A DNA stretch of 64,000 nt, taken from positions 186,001 through 250,000 of the forward strand of contig NZ_LHVK01000015.1 of NCBI RefSeq assembly GCF_001269905.1, written 5' to 3'. The notes beneath the pieces were generated by a model, which saw nothing but the letters and a program-made list of their open reading frames with translations, had not been told where the DNA came from and ran no database searches. Below, one piece after another: positions 1-7,366 of this stretch. Source of the DNA: Pseudomonas corrugata (GTDB taxonomy: Bacteria > Pseudomonadota > Gammaproteobacteria > Pseudomonadales > Pseudomonadaceae). Each line of letters opens with the position of its first letter. Within the stretch, counting starts at the first letter, position 1. A program made the translations under genes and the position numbers.

Positions 1-516
1 AAGGACCTGAGCGCCGAGCCGCTGCAGAGACTGGTTTATGCACCGATGGCCAAGGAAATATGGGCAAAAATGGAGGCGAGCAACTGGATCGCCGACGGCA
101 ACAAGGACGCACCGCGCACCGTATACCTGTTCAGTGACCCCAACTGCCCGTACTGCAACATGTTCTGGGAACAGGCCCGGCCATGGGTAAAGGCCGGCAA
201 GGTGCAGTTGCGCCACATCATGGTGGGCATCATCCGTGAAGACAGCCCCGGGAAATCCGCCGCGCTGCTGGCGGCCAAGGACCCGCAAAAAGCCCTGGAG
301 GACCATGAAAGATCCGGCAAGGGCAGCACACTCAAGCCCCTCAAAGACATACCGCCCACCATTCAGGCCAAACTTGACGCCAACCAGCAGTTGATGGATG
401 AGCTGGAGCTATCCGCCACCCCGGCGATCTTCTACATGGATGACAAAGGCGAACTGCAACAGCAACAAGGCGCTCCATCACCGGACAAACTGGTGAAGAT
501 CCTCGGACCGAAATAA
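1..516 (+). CDS. dsbG: Thiol:disulfide interchange protein DsbG, 3' end only
   Basis: C-terminal 171 residues of a periplasmic thioredoxin-fold disulfide isomerase/chaperone of the DsbC/DsbG type. The frame is open from base 1, so the signal peptide and dimerisation domain lie outside the window. The active site is seen as FSDPNCPYCNMFW; the CPYC pair is the DsbG form (DsbC has CGYC). The late TPAIFY stretch supplies the cis-proline loop of the fold, and the protein ends ILGPK. In the family, DsbG protects single cysteines of periplasmic proteins from over-oxidation. A REP copy follows 44 bases after the stop. I am confident of the family and fairly confident of DsbG over DsbC. Confidence 0.9.
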   Translation, partial: KDLSAEPLQRLVYAPMAKEIWAKMEASNWIADGNKDAPRTVYLFSDPNCPYCNMFWEQARPWVKAGKVQLRHIMVGIIREDSPGKSAALLAAKDPQKALEDHERSGKGSTLKPLKDIPPTIQAKLDANQQLMDELELSATPAIFYMDDKGELQQQQGAPSPDKLVKILGPK

Positions 517-559
517 CCAACCCTGGAAATCGTTGTGGCAGCGGGCTTGGCAGGTCAAT

Positions 560-584
560 GTGGGAGCGAGCCTGCTCGCGATTG
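560..584 (+). repeat. REP element, single copy
   Basis: A GTGGGAGCGAGCCTGCTCGC core, self-complementary around GCGAGC/GCTCGC, lies between the convergent ends of dsbG and the following hydrolase gene. The same core recurs at about eight other intergenic sites in this window. It is a typical Pseudomonas REP sitting at gene ends. Confidence 0.85.
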
Positions 585-591
585 CAGAGGA

Positions 592-1398
592 TCAGCTACG
601 CAAAAACTCAAGCAATGCCTCGGTAACGAACCCTGGGTTCTCCAGATTGGAAATGTGCCCCGCCTCCGGGATCAGCGCATGGGGGCAACCGATCAACCCG
701 GCCATTTCCAGAGACTCGGAAGGTGGCCGTGGTTTGTCCTGGTCACCGCACATCACCCAAGTACTGCCGGCATCCAGCTCTCCCAGGCGCGGCAGGATAT
801 CGTCCCGGCCGAAAATGATCCGTCCCAACGGCACGATGCTGTCGCGCAGACGATCAGCCGGCAGCGCGGCCAGTGCGGTGCGCAATTGCCGGTACAGGGG
901 CGACTGCGGATCAATGCCTGGTCGGAAGAAGATCGGCACAACAATGTCCAGCAACGGTTCGGGAATGCTGCCACTGGCTTCGATCTTGTCGAACAGCGAG
1001 AAGTAATACTGGCGCGTCGGCTCCGGCTCGACGCCCACATAGGTGTCCATCAACACCAGCGCCTGGAGCCGCTCCGGAGCCATGAACGCCAGCCGTGCCC
1101 CCCACATGCCGCCCACCGAGAGCCCCACCAGACTGAAGCGATTGATACCCAACTGATCCATCAACCCCAGGGCCTGGCGAGCCAGGTCGTCCAGGGAAGT
1201 CGTGCCCTCAGGCAAACGCCCGGATTGACCATGGCCCCACAGGTCCGGGGCGATCACCCGGTAATGCCGCGACAACGCTTCGATCTGCGGTGCCCACATG
1301 CCGTGATCCCACAAATAGCTGCTACCCAGTACCACCACCGGGCCGTGGCCCTGGTCCAGGTAGTGAAGCGGTTGTCCGTCAAGGGTTGCAAAGGGCAT
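592..1398 (-). CDS. Alpha/beta-fold hydrolase
   Basis: 268-residue cytoplasmic alpha/beta hydrolase of the 3-oxoadipate enol-lactonase/haloperoxidase-like group. Visible features are the nucleophile elbow GLSVGGMWG (Ser near residue 100), the cap region, and the C-terminal catalytic His in EAGHISNLENP. The ATG at 1398 is chosen because AAGGAGGT lies 8 bases before it; the frame stays open 32 codons further upstream, but without such a site. Substrate is unknown: 3-oxoadipate lactonase, epoxide hydrolase and carboxylesterase activities all occur in this fold. The gene stands alone, downstream of a periplasmic binding protein gene on the same strand, with a 226-base gap that argues against a tight operon. 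Confidence 0.8.
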   Translation of the reverse strand: MPFATLDGQPLHYLDQGHGPVVVLGSSYLWDHGMWAPQIEALSRHYRVIAPDLWGHGQSGRLPEGTTSLDDLARQALGLMDQLGINRFSLVGLSVGGMWGARLAFMAPERLQALVLMDTYVGVEPEPTRQYYFSLFDKIEASGSIPEPLLDIVVPIFFRPGIDPQSPLYRQLRTALAALPADRLRDSIVPLGRIIFGRDDILPRLGELDAGSTWVMCGDQDKPRPPSESLEMAGLIGCPHALIPEAGHISNLENPGFVTEALLEFLRS

Positions 1399-1624
1399 CG
1401 ATGACCTCCTTGTTTGCGTGTAAAAAACCCGGCCAGACTGACGTGCCGTACGACAAGCCGTCAATCGCCAGGCCATCCGTGTTGCGACCGGCACGTGTAA
1501 GGTCTGACAGTAGACCGACCCGGTTGCCGGCGATAGCGTGAGATTTCACAACAGTCGATGGGGAAACAGCCATGACCAAAGTCCCTCGCGAGACGTGAGC
1601 AAGAAGGGGAAACAGGGACTGCGG

Positions 1625-2422
1625 TCAATGAGCGTGAGTTGGCACCAGTTCAATCTGGTAAGGCTTGAAAATCGCCAGCAGTTGGCCGTTATCCCGAAGC
1701 TTCTGCATCAATTGTCCAAACGTTTCACTGGTAATCGGCGCCTGTGGCCGGATCAGTGCATAGTGGTGGTAAACCTGGTCGATACGTTCGGACACCAGCA
1801 ACTGGGGACCGACCTCGGGGTTGCGCAGCACGTAATCGTTCAAGTACGAACGGGTCACCAGGGCGATGTCCGCCCGCCCCCGCAAGACCATCAGCAGGTT
1901 GCTGTCGTGGGAGTACGTCAGCGTGGCGTTGTATTGGCCAATCAGGAACTTGGGGTCGGCGTTGAACTCGGCAAAGGCGTAGTGGTAGCCGCTGAACAGC
2001 GCCAGGCGTTTGCCCCTCAGGTCGGAGAAGTAGCTCTGCTGGCGATCCGGCTGACGTTGGGCGACGAAGACTTCCGCATCTTCCAGCCCCATGTCCACTG
2101 CGGTATGAGGCACATCCTTCCAGCCCCAGTCGGGGTTCTCGAAGATCGCCATATCGACCCGGCCTTGCTTGAAATCATTGAAACGGCGGGGAATCGACGT
2201 CGGTACCAGTTCGAACTGATAATCGGTCTGGGAGTGATTCAGGGCTTCGACCAACTGCGGAAGCAGGCCGGTGTCGACGCCGTTTTCCGGGCGCACGGTG
2301 TAGGGTGGAAAATGCGCAGCTCCGATCCTGACCAGTTGCGCCGCCGAGGCCGGCACCATCAGGAAAACAGCCAGTGCAGCCAGCAAGACACGCGAGGTCA
2401 TCCTCTTCGGCGAAAACGTCAA
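1625..2422 (-). CDS. Periplasmic solute-binding protein (family 3 type)
   Basis: About 265 residues. A hydrophobic signal peptide (RVLLAALAVFLMVPASA) is followed by a family 3 extracellular binding domain starting LVRIGAAHFPPYTV and including the GRVDMAIF motif. Such proteins bind amino acids or small organic acids for ABC importers. No permease or ATPase gene is adjacent, so it is an orphan receptor or uses a transporter encoded elsewhere. Start choice is uncertain. A TTG at 2422 has GGGGAG seven bases before it and is preferred; ATGs at 2449 and 2401 are in frame but lack a well-spaced SD. The signal peptide is intact in all three versions. The stop lies 226 bases before the next gene on this strand. 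Confidence 0.75.
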   Translation of the reverse strand: MTFSPKRMTSRVLLAALAVFLMVPASAAQLVRIGAAHFPPYTVRPENGVDTGLLPQLVEALNHSQTDYQFELVPTSIPRRFNDFKQGRVDMAIFENPDWGWKDVPHTAVDMGLEDAEVFVAQRQPDRQQSYFSDLRGKRLALFSGYHYAFAEFNADPKFLIGQYNATLTYSHDSNLLMVLRGRADIALVTRSYLNDYVLRNPEVGPQLLVSERIDQVYHHYALIRPQAPITSETFGQLMQKLRDNGQLLAIFKPYQIELVPTHAH

Positions 2423-2513
2423 GGCACCACTCCCCAAAAGTCCATGCATACATTCAAGCTAGGCGGTTTCAACCACTTAGCCAGCTCTGCGACCCCTTGA
2501 AGCGGCCGCTTGA

Positions 2514-3140
2514 TTATTGTTTTTGTTCCAGTACCAGAATCAACGCTTGCTCGGCCAGTTGGTCGAGGCTCAGGCAACCCTCGGCGCGAAACCAGGTAGT
2601 GGTCCAGGACAATGCTCCAGTGAGAAAACGCCGGGTAATGAACACGTCTGCGCGAATATACCCGGCATCCTTGGCCCGACCCAATACTTCGAGCCACAAG
2701 TCTTCGTAAATATTCCGCAATGCCAGCACTTGCCGCTGCCCTTCCTGAGATAGCGAGCGCCACTCATAGATCAATACCGCCATTGCCTCGCCGGTGCCGC
2801 CCATGATCGACTGCAATTCACAGCGGATCAGAGCAAGCACTTGTTCGCGCACACTGCCCGCCTCGGCCAGTGCCGCACGCATCAAGGCGGTGTTGTAGCG
2901 GATGGTTTCTTCCATCACCGCCCGCAGGATCTCGTCCTTGCTTTTGAAGTGGTGGAAAATGCTGCCGGACTGAATGCCCACGGCGCTCGCCAGGTCGCGC
3001 ACCGTGGTGCGTTCGAAGCCTTTGTTGCGAAACAGATGGGCGGCGGTCTGGAGCAGTTTGCCGCGAGCGCTGCCTGGGTCGGTCAATTGTCCGAGGCCAA
3101 CCAGCTCATGCATCACCGTCAGGGCTTTTTGCTCGTCCAC
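2514..3140 (-). CDS. TetR/AcrR-family transcriptional regulator
   Basis: 208 residues. The N-terminal half carries a TetR helix-turn-helix at about residues 27-75, seen as TTVRDLASAVGIQSGSIFHHF followed by KSKDEIL, which is the classic FHHFxSKDEIL recognition helix. The C-terminal helical ligand domain has no recognisable pocket signature; it resembles regulators of fatty-acid or aromatic catabolism, but the ligand cannot be read from sequence. It lies 92 bases upstream of the binding-protein gene on the same strand, so co-transcription is possible. The 171-base gap to the divergent exonuclease gene holds its presumed promoter and one copy of a dispersed repeat. Confidence 0.85.
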   Translation of the reverse strand: MDEQKALTVMHELVGLGQLTDPGSARGKLLQTAAHLFRNKGFERTTVRDLASAVGIQSGSIFHHFKSKDEILRAVMEETIRYNTALMRAALAEAGSVREQVLALIRCELQSIMGGTGEAMAVLIYEWRSLSQEGQRQVLALRNIYEDLWLEVLGRAKDAGYIRADVFITRRFLTGALSWTTTWFRAEGCLSLDQLAEQALILVLEQKQ

Positions 3141-3218
3141 CCATTCTCTCCCGCAGTCGTCGTGGCGCCGGCAATTTAAGCCGAGCCGGCCACCCAGGCA
3201 AGCGCTCGGGCAGAATTT

Positions 3219-3249
3219 GAGTACTCGAATTAACCGTACAGGCCACTAG
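3219..3249 (-). repeat. Dispersed 31-base repeat, copy A
   Basis: Read on the minus strand this begins CTAGTGGCCTGTACGGTTAA and continues TTCGAGTACTC. It matches 51601-51631 at 27 of 31 bases and is related to 10629-10663. It lies in the divergent gap between the TetR regulator and the exonuclease. Unlike the other two copies it lacks the second hairpin arm and does not touch a stop codon. Confidence 0.6.
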
Positions 3250-3311
3250 GCGAATGTATCGCATTTGACTACGCTCAAAGCCATCTGCACGCCGACACCG
3301 GGAACCCCACG

Positions 3312-3854
3312 ATGCCTCAATGGCTGGTGATTGATCTGGAGGCCACCACCGATGAAGGTGGCTGGCCGGTAGCCGAAATGGAAATTATCGAGATCGGCGC
3401 CACGCTGGTGAACCGTGACGGGCGCGAGCTGGATCATTTCCAGCGTTTCGTGCGCCCCCTGAGACGACCGCTGCTCACGTCCTTTTGCCGCGAGCTGACG
3501 CACATCACCCAAGCCAGCATCGACAGCGCGGCGCCCATCTCCGAGGTCTGGCCAGCGTTCGAACGCTGGCTGGCGCCCTACCACGCGAACCTGGGGGGCT
3601 GGGTCAGTTGGGGCGACTATGATCGCAAACAGTTGCTCCAGGAATGGCAGCAGCAACACTTGCACAGTGTTCTTGCCCACGTACCCCACATGAATCTCAA
3701 GCAACGCTTTGCCAAGGCCCGTCGGCTCGATCGGCCTCTGGGACTTAACGGGGCGTTACAACTGGCCGGCCTGCAGTTTTCCGGTCAACAGCATCGCGCC
3801 CTGGAAGATGCGCGCAATACGGCAAGGTTATTGCCCCTGGTGCTGGCGGATTGA
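3312..3854 (+). CDS. DEDDh-family 3'-5' exonuclease
   Basis: 180-residue single-domain exonuclease. All four DEDDh motifs are visible: Exo I as VIDLEATTDEGG (Asp8, Glu10), Exo II around WGDYDRKQL, and Exo III as HRALEDARNTARL with the catalytic His and Asp five residues apart. The length and the EMEIIEIGA stretch resemble KapD/ERI-1-like stand-alone exonucleases, which trim single-stranded RNA or DNA using two metal ions. The substrate cannot be inferred. No strong SD is seen (GGGAACC lies before the ATG). The gene ends 82 bases before ppnP on the same strand. Confidence 0.85.
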   Translation: MPQWLVIDLEATTDEGGWPVAEMEIIEIGATLVNRDGRELDHFQRFVRPLRRPLLTSFCRELTHITQASIDSAAPISEVWPAFERWLAPYHANLGGWVSWGDYDRKQLLQEWQQQHLHSVLAHVPHMNLKQRFAKARRLDRPLGLNGALQLAGLQFSGQQHRALEDARNTARLLPLVLAD

Positions 3855-3936
3855 TCGGTCTGCGCCACAGATGACGAGTGTCGAAGCCTTGTGCATACTG
3901 GCCGGCCTTTTTCAGCCCTTTTTTGAGGAATCGCCC

Positions 3937-4221
3937 ATGTTCAAAGTCAACGAGTACTTCGACGGAACCGTCAAGTCGATCGCATTCGGTACGGCTGAAG
4001 GCCCTGCGACCATCGGCGTCATGGCTCCAGGCGAATACGAGTTCGGCACGGCCCAGCGGGAAATCATGCACGTTGTGTCCGGCGCCCTGACCGTGAAGCT
4101 GCCCGGCGCCACCGAATGGGAAACCTTCGCGGCCGGCAGCCAGTTCAAGGTACCGGCCGACAGCAAGTTCCAGCTCAAGGTGGCGGTCGACACAGCCTAC
4201 CTGTGTGAATACCGCGCGTAA
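3937..4221 (+). CDS. ppnP: Pyrimidine/purine nucleoside phosphorylase PpnP
   Basis: 94-residue cupin-fold enzyme of the YaiE/PpnP family (DUF1255), which phosphorolyses several nucleosides to free base and ribose 1-phosphate. The sequence starts MFKVNEYFDGTVKSIAF, carries the conserved GVMAPGEYEFGTAQREIMHV core, and ends AYLCEYRA, all diagnostic for the family; length matches the usual 93-95. The ATG at 3937 follows a TGAGGA site; the longer open frame upstream overlaps the exonuclease gene and is rejected. The last 12 codons are imperfectly duplicated just downstream of the stop. Confidence 0.93.
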   Translation: MFKVNEYFDGTVKSIAFGTAEGPATIGVMAPGEYEFGTAQREIMHVVSGALTVKLPGATEWETFAAGSQFKVPADSKFQLKVAVDTAYLCEYRA

Positions 4222-4265
4222 GAGCTGTCGACACTGCCTACCTGTGAACACCGCCCGTAGGAGCT
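4186..4265 (+). repeat. Imperfect tandem duplication of the ppnP 3' end
   Basis: Copy 1 (4186-4226) spans the last ppnP codons and its stop; copy 2 (4227-4265) follows directly. Both start GTCGACAC, share GCCTACCTGTG and end GGAGCT or AGAGCT. About 35 of 41 positions agree, with one 2-base gap. Copy 2 is out of frame relative to the gene and not translated as its extension. Confidence 0.75.
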
Positions 4266-4359
4266 GTCGAGTGCAACGAGGCTGCGATCTTGTCCCAGGC
4301 AGTTGAGTCTTTAGCAAAAGACCAATATCAAAAGATCGCAGCCTTCGCCAGCTCCTACA
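4256..4359. repeat. Inverted repeat (second REP family)
   Basis: The left arm starts CGTAGGAGCTGTCGA and runs to GGCTGCGATCTT. The right arm is its imperfect complement, starting AAGATCGCAGCC and ending CAGCTCCTAC. The loop is about 40 bases. It sits between the convergent ends of ppnP and the MOSC gene, a usual site for REP pairs and a possible bidirectional transcript end. Confidence 0.7.
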
Positions 4360-4375
4360 GAGGACTGCGCAGGAT

Positions 4376-5185
4376 TTACTCGAGCACTTCAACCGGCATG
4401 CCGACTTCAAGCCGGCCATTGCTGTCATTGACCAGGTTCTGACCGAACATCGGACCGTCCGGTGTCGAACGATACTGCTGCAAAGTGGCAAAAGGTTCAC
4501 GGCCCGGATCGCGCTCGCCGGTCTGTGGGTCCACCGTGGTCATGATGCAACGCGAGCAGGGTTTGACCACCCGGAACACCACATCGCCGATACGGATGCG
4601 CTTCCACCCATCCTCGGCAAACGCCTGGCTGCCTTCGATCACCAGGTTGGGACGAAAACGCAGCATCTCCATCGGACGACCGACCCGATTCGACAGATCC
4701 TGCAGCGAGTCCTGGCCGATCAGCAGTAACGGGAATCCGTCGGCGAAGGCAACCTTGTCGTCGTCCTTGCCATAACCGGCCGCCGTGGTACGTGCAAGTT
4801 CCACCGGCACATGCACCAGGCGCGTGGCGTTGCCGATGAATTCGCTGACCCAGGCCCCCGCCTCGTCACCAGCATCCGGCACGCGCAGGGTATCGCGCCA
4901 GATAATCACCCCGCGGCGCTGCTCTTCCCCGGCAGAGGGCAGCGGCACGTCGATACTGCCGTAGCCCGGCGCACTGAGGGTCAGACCTCCCGCCTCATTC
5001 CACAATGCCGAGAGCTGGCTCATCTTCGCCACGGCCCGCTGGGTCAGGAAGCGCCCACTGGCTTCATCCACCAGCATCCAGCGTCGGTCACCGTCCAGGC
5101 CGAGCTTGTCCAGGCCAATCCCTTGCAGGGGCTGGCCCTTACCGGACTTCAACGGATAACGGTACAGCGCGCTCAGACGCAACAT
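4376..5185 (-). CDS. MOSC domain protein (YcbX-like)
   Basis: 269 residues. An N-terminal MOSC_N beta-barrel (LSALYRYPLKSGKGQPL) is followed by a MOSC domain with the conserved molybdenum-ligand cysteine in KPCSRCIMTTVDPQTG. These proteins bind the molybdenum cofactor; YcbX-type members reduce N-hydroxylated bases and depend on an electron-transfer partner. E. coli YcbX has a C-terminal 2Fe-2S ferredoxin domain that is absent here, so a separate partner would be needed. The start at 5185 follows GGGAGCTGACC; the open frame continues 19 codons upstream without an SD. Cofactor genes moeA, moaB and mobA lie 5-8 kb away. Confidence 0.88.
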   Translation of the reverse strand: MLRLSALYRYPLKSGKGQPLQGIGLDKLGLDGDRRWMLVDEASGRFLTQRAVAKMSQLSALWNEAGGLTLSAPGYGSIDVPLPSAGEEQRRGVIIWRDTLRVPDAGDEAGAWVSEFIGNATRLVHVPVELARTTAAGYGKDDDKVAFADGFPLLLIGQDSLQDLSNRVGRPMEMLRFRPNLVIEGSQAFAEDGWKRIRIGDVVFRVVKPCSRCIMTTVDPQTGERDPGREPFATLQQYRSTPDGPMFGQNLVNDSNGRLEVGMPVEVLE

Positions 5186-5255
5186 GGTCAGCTCCCGGAT
5201 GGTGAAAAAACGCCACCATATACGAGCCCGCCATCGAAGCAAACCACGATCGGCT

Positions 5256-6179
5256 TCAGTCGAGCATCAGTCGCTGGCGCACCACGTCGACCAGTTTGTC
5301 CGGCTGGAATTTGGAGAGGAAATTGTCGCAGCCGACCTTCTTGACCATCGAGTCGTTGAAGCTGCCGGACAACGAGGTATGCAACACCACGTAAAGCCCA
5401 CGCAACCGCGGGTCGTTACGGATTTCAGTAGTGAGGCGGTAGCCATCCATTTCCGGCATTTCCGCGTCAGTGAAGATCATCAGCAGCTTATCGGTCATCA
5501 CCTCACCACTGTCGGCCCAGGCCTTGAGCATGTTCAGGGCCTTCAATCCGTCGCTGGCAATATGCATCTTTATGCCCAACTGACCCAGGGTGTCACGCAG
5601 TTGCGACAGCGCGACGTTGGAGTCGTCCACCAGCAACACTTCACGTCCACGGGCACGCTCCAGCACCGGGTCTTCGAGTTTGTCTCGGGAAACCTTGGCA
5701 TTGTACGGCACGATTTCGGCCAGGACTTTTTCCACGTCGATGATTTCCACCAACTGATCGTCCACCTTGCTGATGGCGGTCAGGTAGTGTTCACGGCCGG
5801 CGCTGGTCGGAGGCGGCAGGATCGCTTCCCAGTTCATGTTGACGATGCGATCCACCCCCCCCACCAGGAACGCCTGAACCGAGCGATTGTATTCAGTCAC
5901 AATAATGGTGCTGTTGGCTCCCGGCACCAGTGGACGCATGCCGATAGCCTGGGACAGATCAATCACCGGCAACGTCTGGCCTCGCAGGTTGACCACGCCA
6001 CAGACAAATGGATGGCGTTGCGGCATCAGGGTCAACTTCGGCAGTTGCAGCACTTCCTGGACCTTGAAAACGTTAATGGCGAACAATTGCCGGCCCGCCA
6101 GGCGAAACATGAGAATTTCCAGGCGATTCTCACCCACCAGCTGGGTTCGTTGATCTACCGTGTCGAGAATGCTGGCCAT
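5256..6179 (-). CDS. cheV: Chemotaxis coupling protein CheV
   Basis: 307 residues. A CheW-like coupling domain (about residues 15-160, with the CGVVNLRGQTLPVIDL motif) is followed by a receiver domain (about 180-300) with the acidic pair in LLVDDSN and the phospho-acceptor Asp in IFTDAEMPEMDGY. CheV links chemoreceptors to the CheA kinase, and its phosphorylation tunes adaptation. The ATG at 6179 follows CCAGGAGTCATCG; the frame extends 11 codons further but this start gives the usual MxSILDxVDQRTQLVGxNRLE N-terminus. It stands alone, away from a chemotaxis operon, as is common for Pseudomonas cheV genes. Confidence 0.93.
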   Translation of the reverse strand: MASILDTVDQRTQLVGENRLEILMFRLAGRQLFAINVFKVQEVLQLPKLTLMPQRHPFVCGVVNLRGQTLPVIDLSQAIGMRPLVPGANSTIIVTEYNRSVQAFLVGGVDRIVNMNWEAILPPPTSAGREHYLTAISKVDDQLVEIIDVEKVLAEIVPYNAKVSRDKLEDPVLERARGREVLLVDDSNVALSQLRDTLGQLGIKMHIASDGLKALNMLKAWADSGEVMTDKLLMIFTDAEMPEMDGYRLTTEIRNDPRLRGLYVVLHTSLSGSFNDSMVKKVGCDNFLSKFQPDKLVDVVRQRLMLD

Positions 6180-6660
6180 CGATGACTCCTGGGATTGTTC
6201 GGATGAATCCAATAGAACAGCTATCGGCCGCCCAAAGCGGATCTTGACCCCTGACCAAAATAGCTGCGCGCAGGATTGATATCACCTTAACATCATGCTT
6301 TACTGCATTCACCCTTCACCCCGCTTGTTCTCCCCGCCGCGCGACCTCGTTTTGCGCATAAGGTTCCCCTGCCTAAGGGATTCCCCTAGGTACAATCAGG
6401 TCCAACCTGATATTCCCAATATCCAATAGCCATTAATGTGACGCCATTCTCATTGCTGAACGGAGTCAGGCCTTTGTGTGCGACCGCAGGACATCGGACT
6501 TCCAGCCTTTCGGCCGATCCCGCCAGTGCAATCGCTTGCAGGCTCGTCCTTACCCAAGGCAAGGGCGCAACGACGCAGGTTCGTTCGTTGCCGAGCGCTC
6601 GGTCCCGTCGTTCGCCTCAAGCGGTTTCCTTTCGCCTGACATGATGTTGTGGAGATAAGC
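6180..6660. other. Gene-free stretch between cheV and the two-component operon
   Basis: 481 bases with no convincing gene. Divergent promoters must lie here. The one strong element is the palindrome and TACAAT box at 6372-6396. The open frame 6438-6644 has no SD and a non-protein-like composition. If transcription starts near 6403, the downstream operon has a leader of about 250 bases. Confidence 0.6.
6372..6396 (+). promoter_or_regulatory. Candidate activator site and -10 box for the 6661-8919 operon
   Basis: CCTAAGGG-ATT-CCCCTAGG is a near-perfect palindrome (7 of 8 arm bases pair) at 6372-6390. It is followed at once by TACAAT at 6391-6396, a good -10 hexamer. No -35 hexamer lies at the normal distance; the palindrome covers that position. 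This layout suits an activator-dependent promoter, and autoregulation by the NarL-type regulator at 8257 is the simplest idea. It is inference from layout only. Confidence 0.45.
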
Positions 6661-7131
6661 ATGCCGAACGATCGTAAGAATTGGCTCCAGCGCTTTCCCG
6701 AATTCCTGACCGAAGCCGAGACACTTCTGGCCAAGTCGGAGGAATGCCTGAGCCACCTGCAACTGATCAACAACGACAAGGACGCGATCGATTGCATGCT
6801 CAGCTCCCTGCTGAAGCTGGCAAACAAGGCAAATGCCTTGGCGCTGGAAGCCGTTTCGGAGTTTTCTCTGCATATCCATGGCTTACTCAGCCATGCGCAA
6901 AACCACATGGAATTGCACGATCAGGCGCTGGAGGCATTGAAGGACTGCTTCACGCTGATGGCATGGCAACTTGAATTGGTCGACCCTGCCACCGGCCAGC
7001 TCGGCCTGGACAACAGCGAACAGACCTCGTTGATCGAAGCATTTGCGCTCCAGGTGGGCCAGAATCCCTGCGAGATATTGACCGCAGCACCTCCACTGAG
7101 CCTGCTTACCTATTCACAGAAACAAGCGTGA
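6661..7131 (+). CDS. Hpt-like helical protein, function unknown
   Basis: 156 residues, almost wholly helical, with no signal peptide or membrane segment. I recognise no named family. The region LLKLANKANALALEAVSEF (about residues 50-68) fits the heptad of a histidine phosphotransfer domain (pattern AHxLKGxAxxLGLxxLxxL), but the phospho-acceptor His position holds Leu and the LKG signature is lost. It could be a degenerate Hpt or a binding partner for the kinase or regulator encoded next. The ATG at 6661 follows GGAGATAAGC; an ATG four codons earlier overlaps that site and is rejected. It is the first gene of the operon containing the kinase (7367) and regulator (8257), although 235 bases separate it from the kinase start. 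Confidence 0.7.
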   Translation: MPNDRKNWLQRFPEFLTEAETLLAKSEECLSHLQLINNDKDAIDCMLSSLLKLANKANALALEAVSEFSLHIHGLLSHAQNHMELHDQALEALKDCFTLMAWQLELVDPATGQLGLDNSEQTSLIEAFALQVGQNPCEILTAAPPLSLLTYSQKQA

Positions 7132-7366
7132 TACCGGCGATGCGGGCCCAGCCCGACGCGCGTGCTCCACGGTGCTTTCAAGCCGCCATGCCGAGCGCGA
7201 CCAACCATGGATGAAGTGGTACTATGTCTCGCGTCAGAGGCTTCAACACGACGACAGGAAATACCGTCAATCTGAAGCCAGCCTCGACCTGAACCATTTA
7301 CCGACCCGGGCCGTCCCCTGTGCTGACCGGCTCGCCCGCAGCGAACATTCATTGGCTCCATCCGTC

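Noticed and set aside
1379..1579. 66-codon minus-strand frame overlapping the first hydrolase start
   Set aside because: It conflicts with the strong SD and start of the hydrolase and has no motif.
6438..6644. 68-codon + strand frame before the Hpt-like gene
   Set aside because: No SD, Ser/Arg-rich random composition, and it lies in the expected leader.
7172..7366. Upstream extension of the sensor kinase by 65 codons
   Set aside because: No membrane or signal features, and no SD at its start; kept as leader, although the true start remains open.
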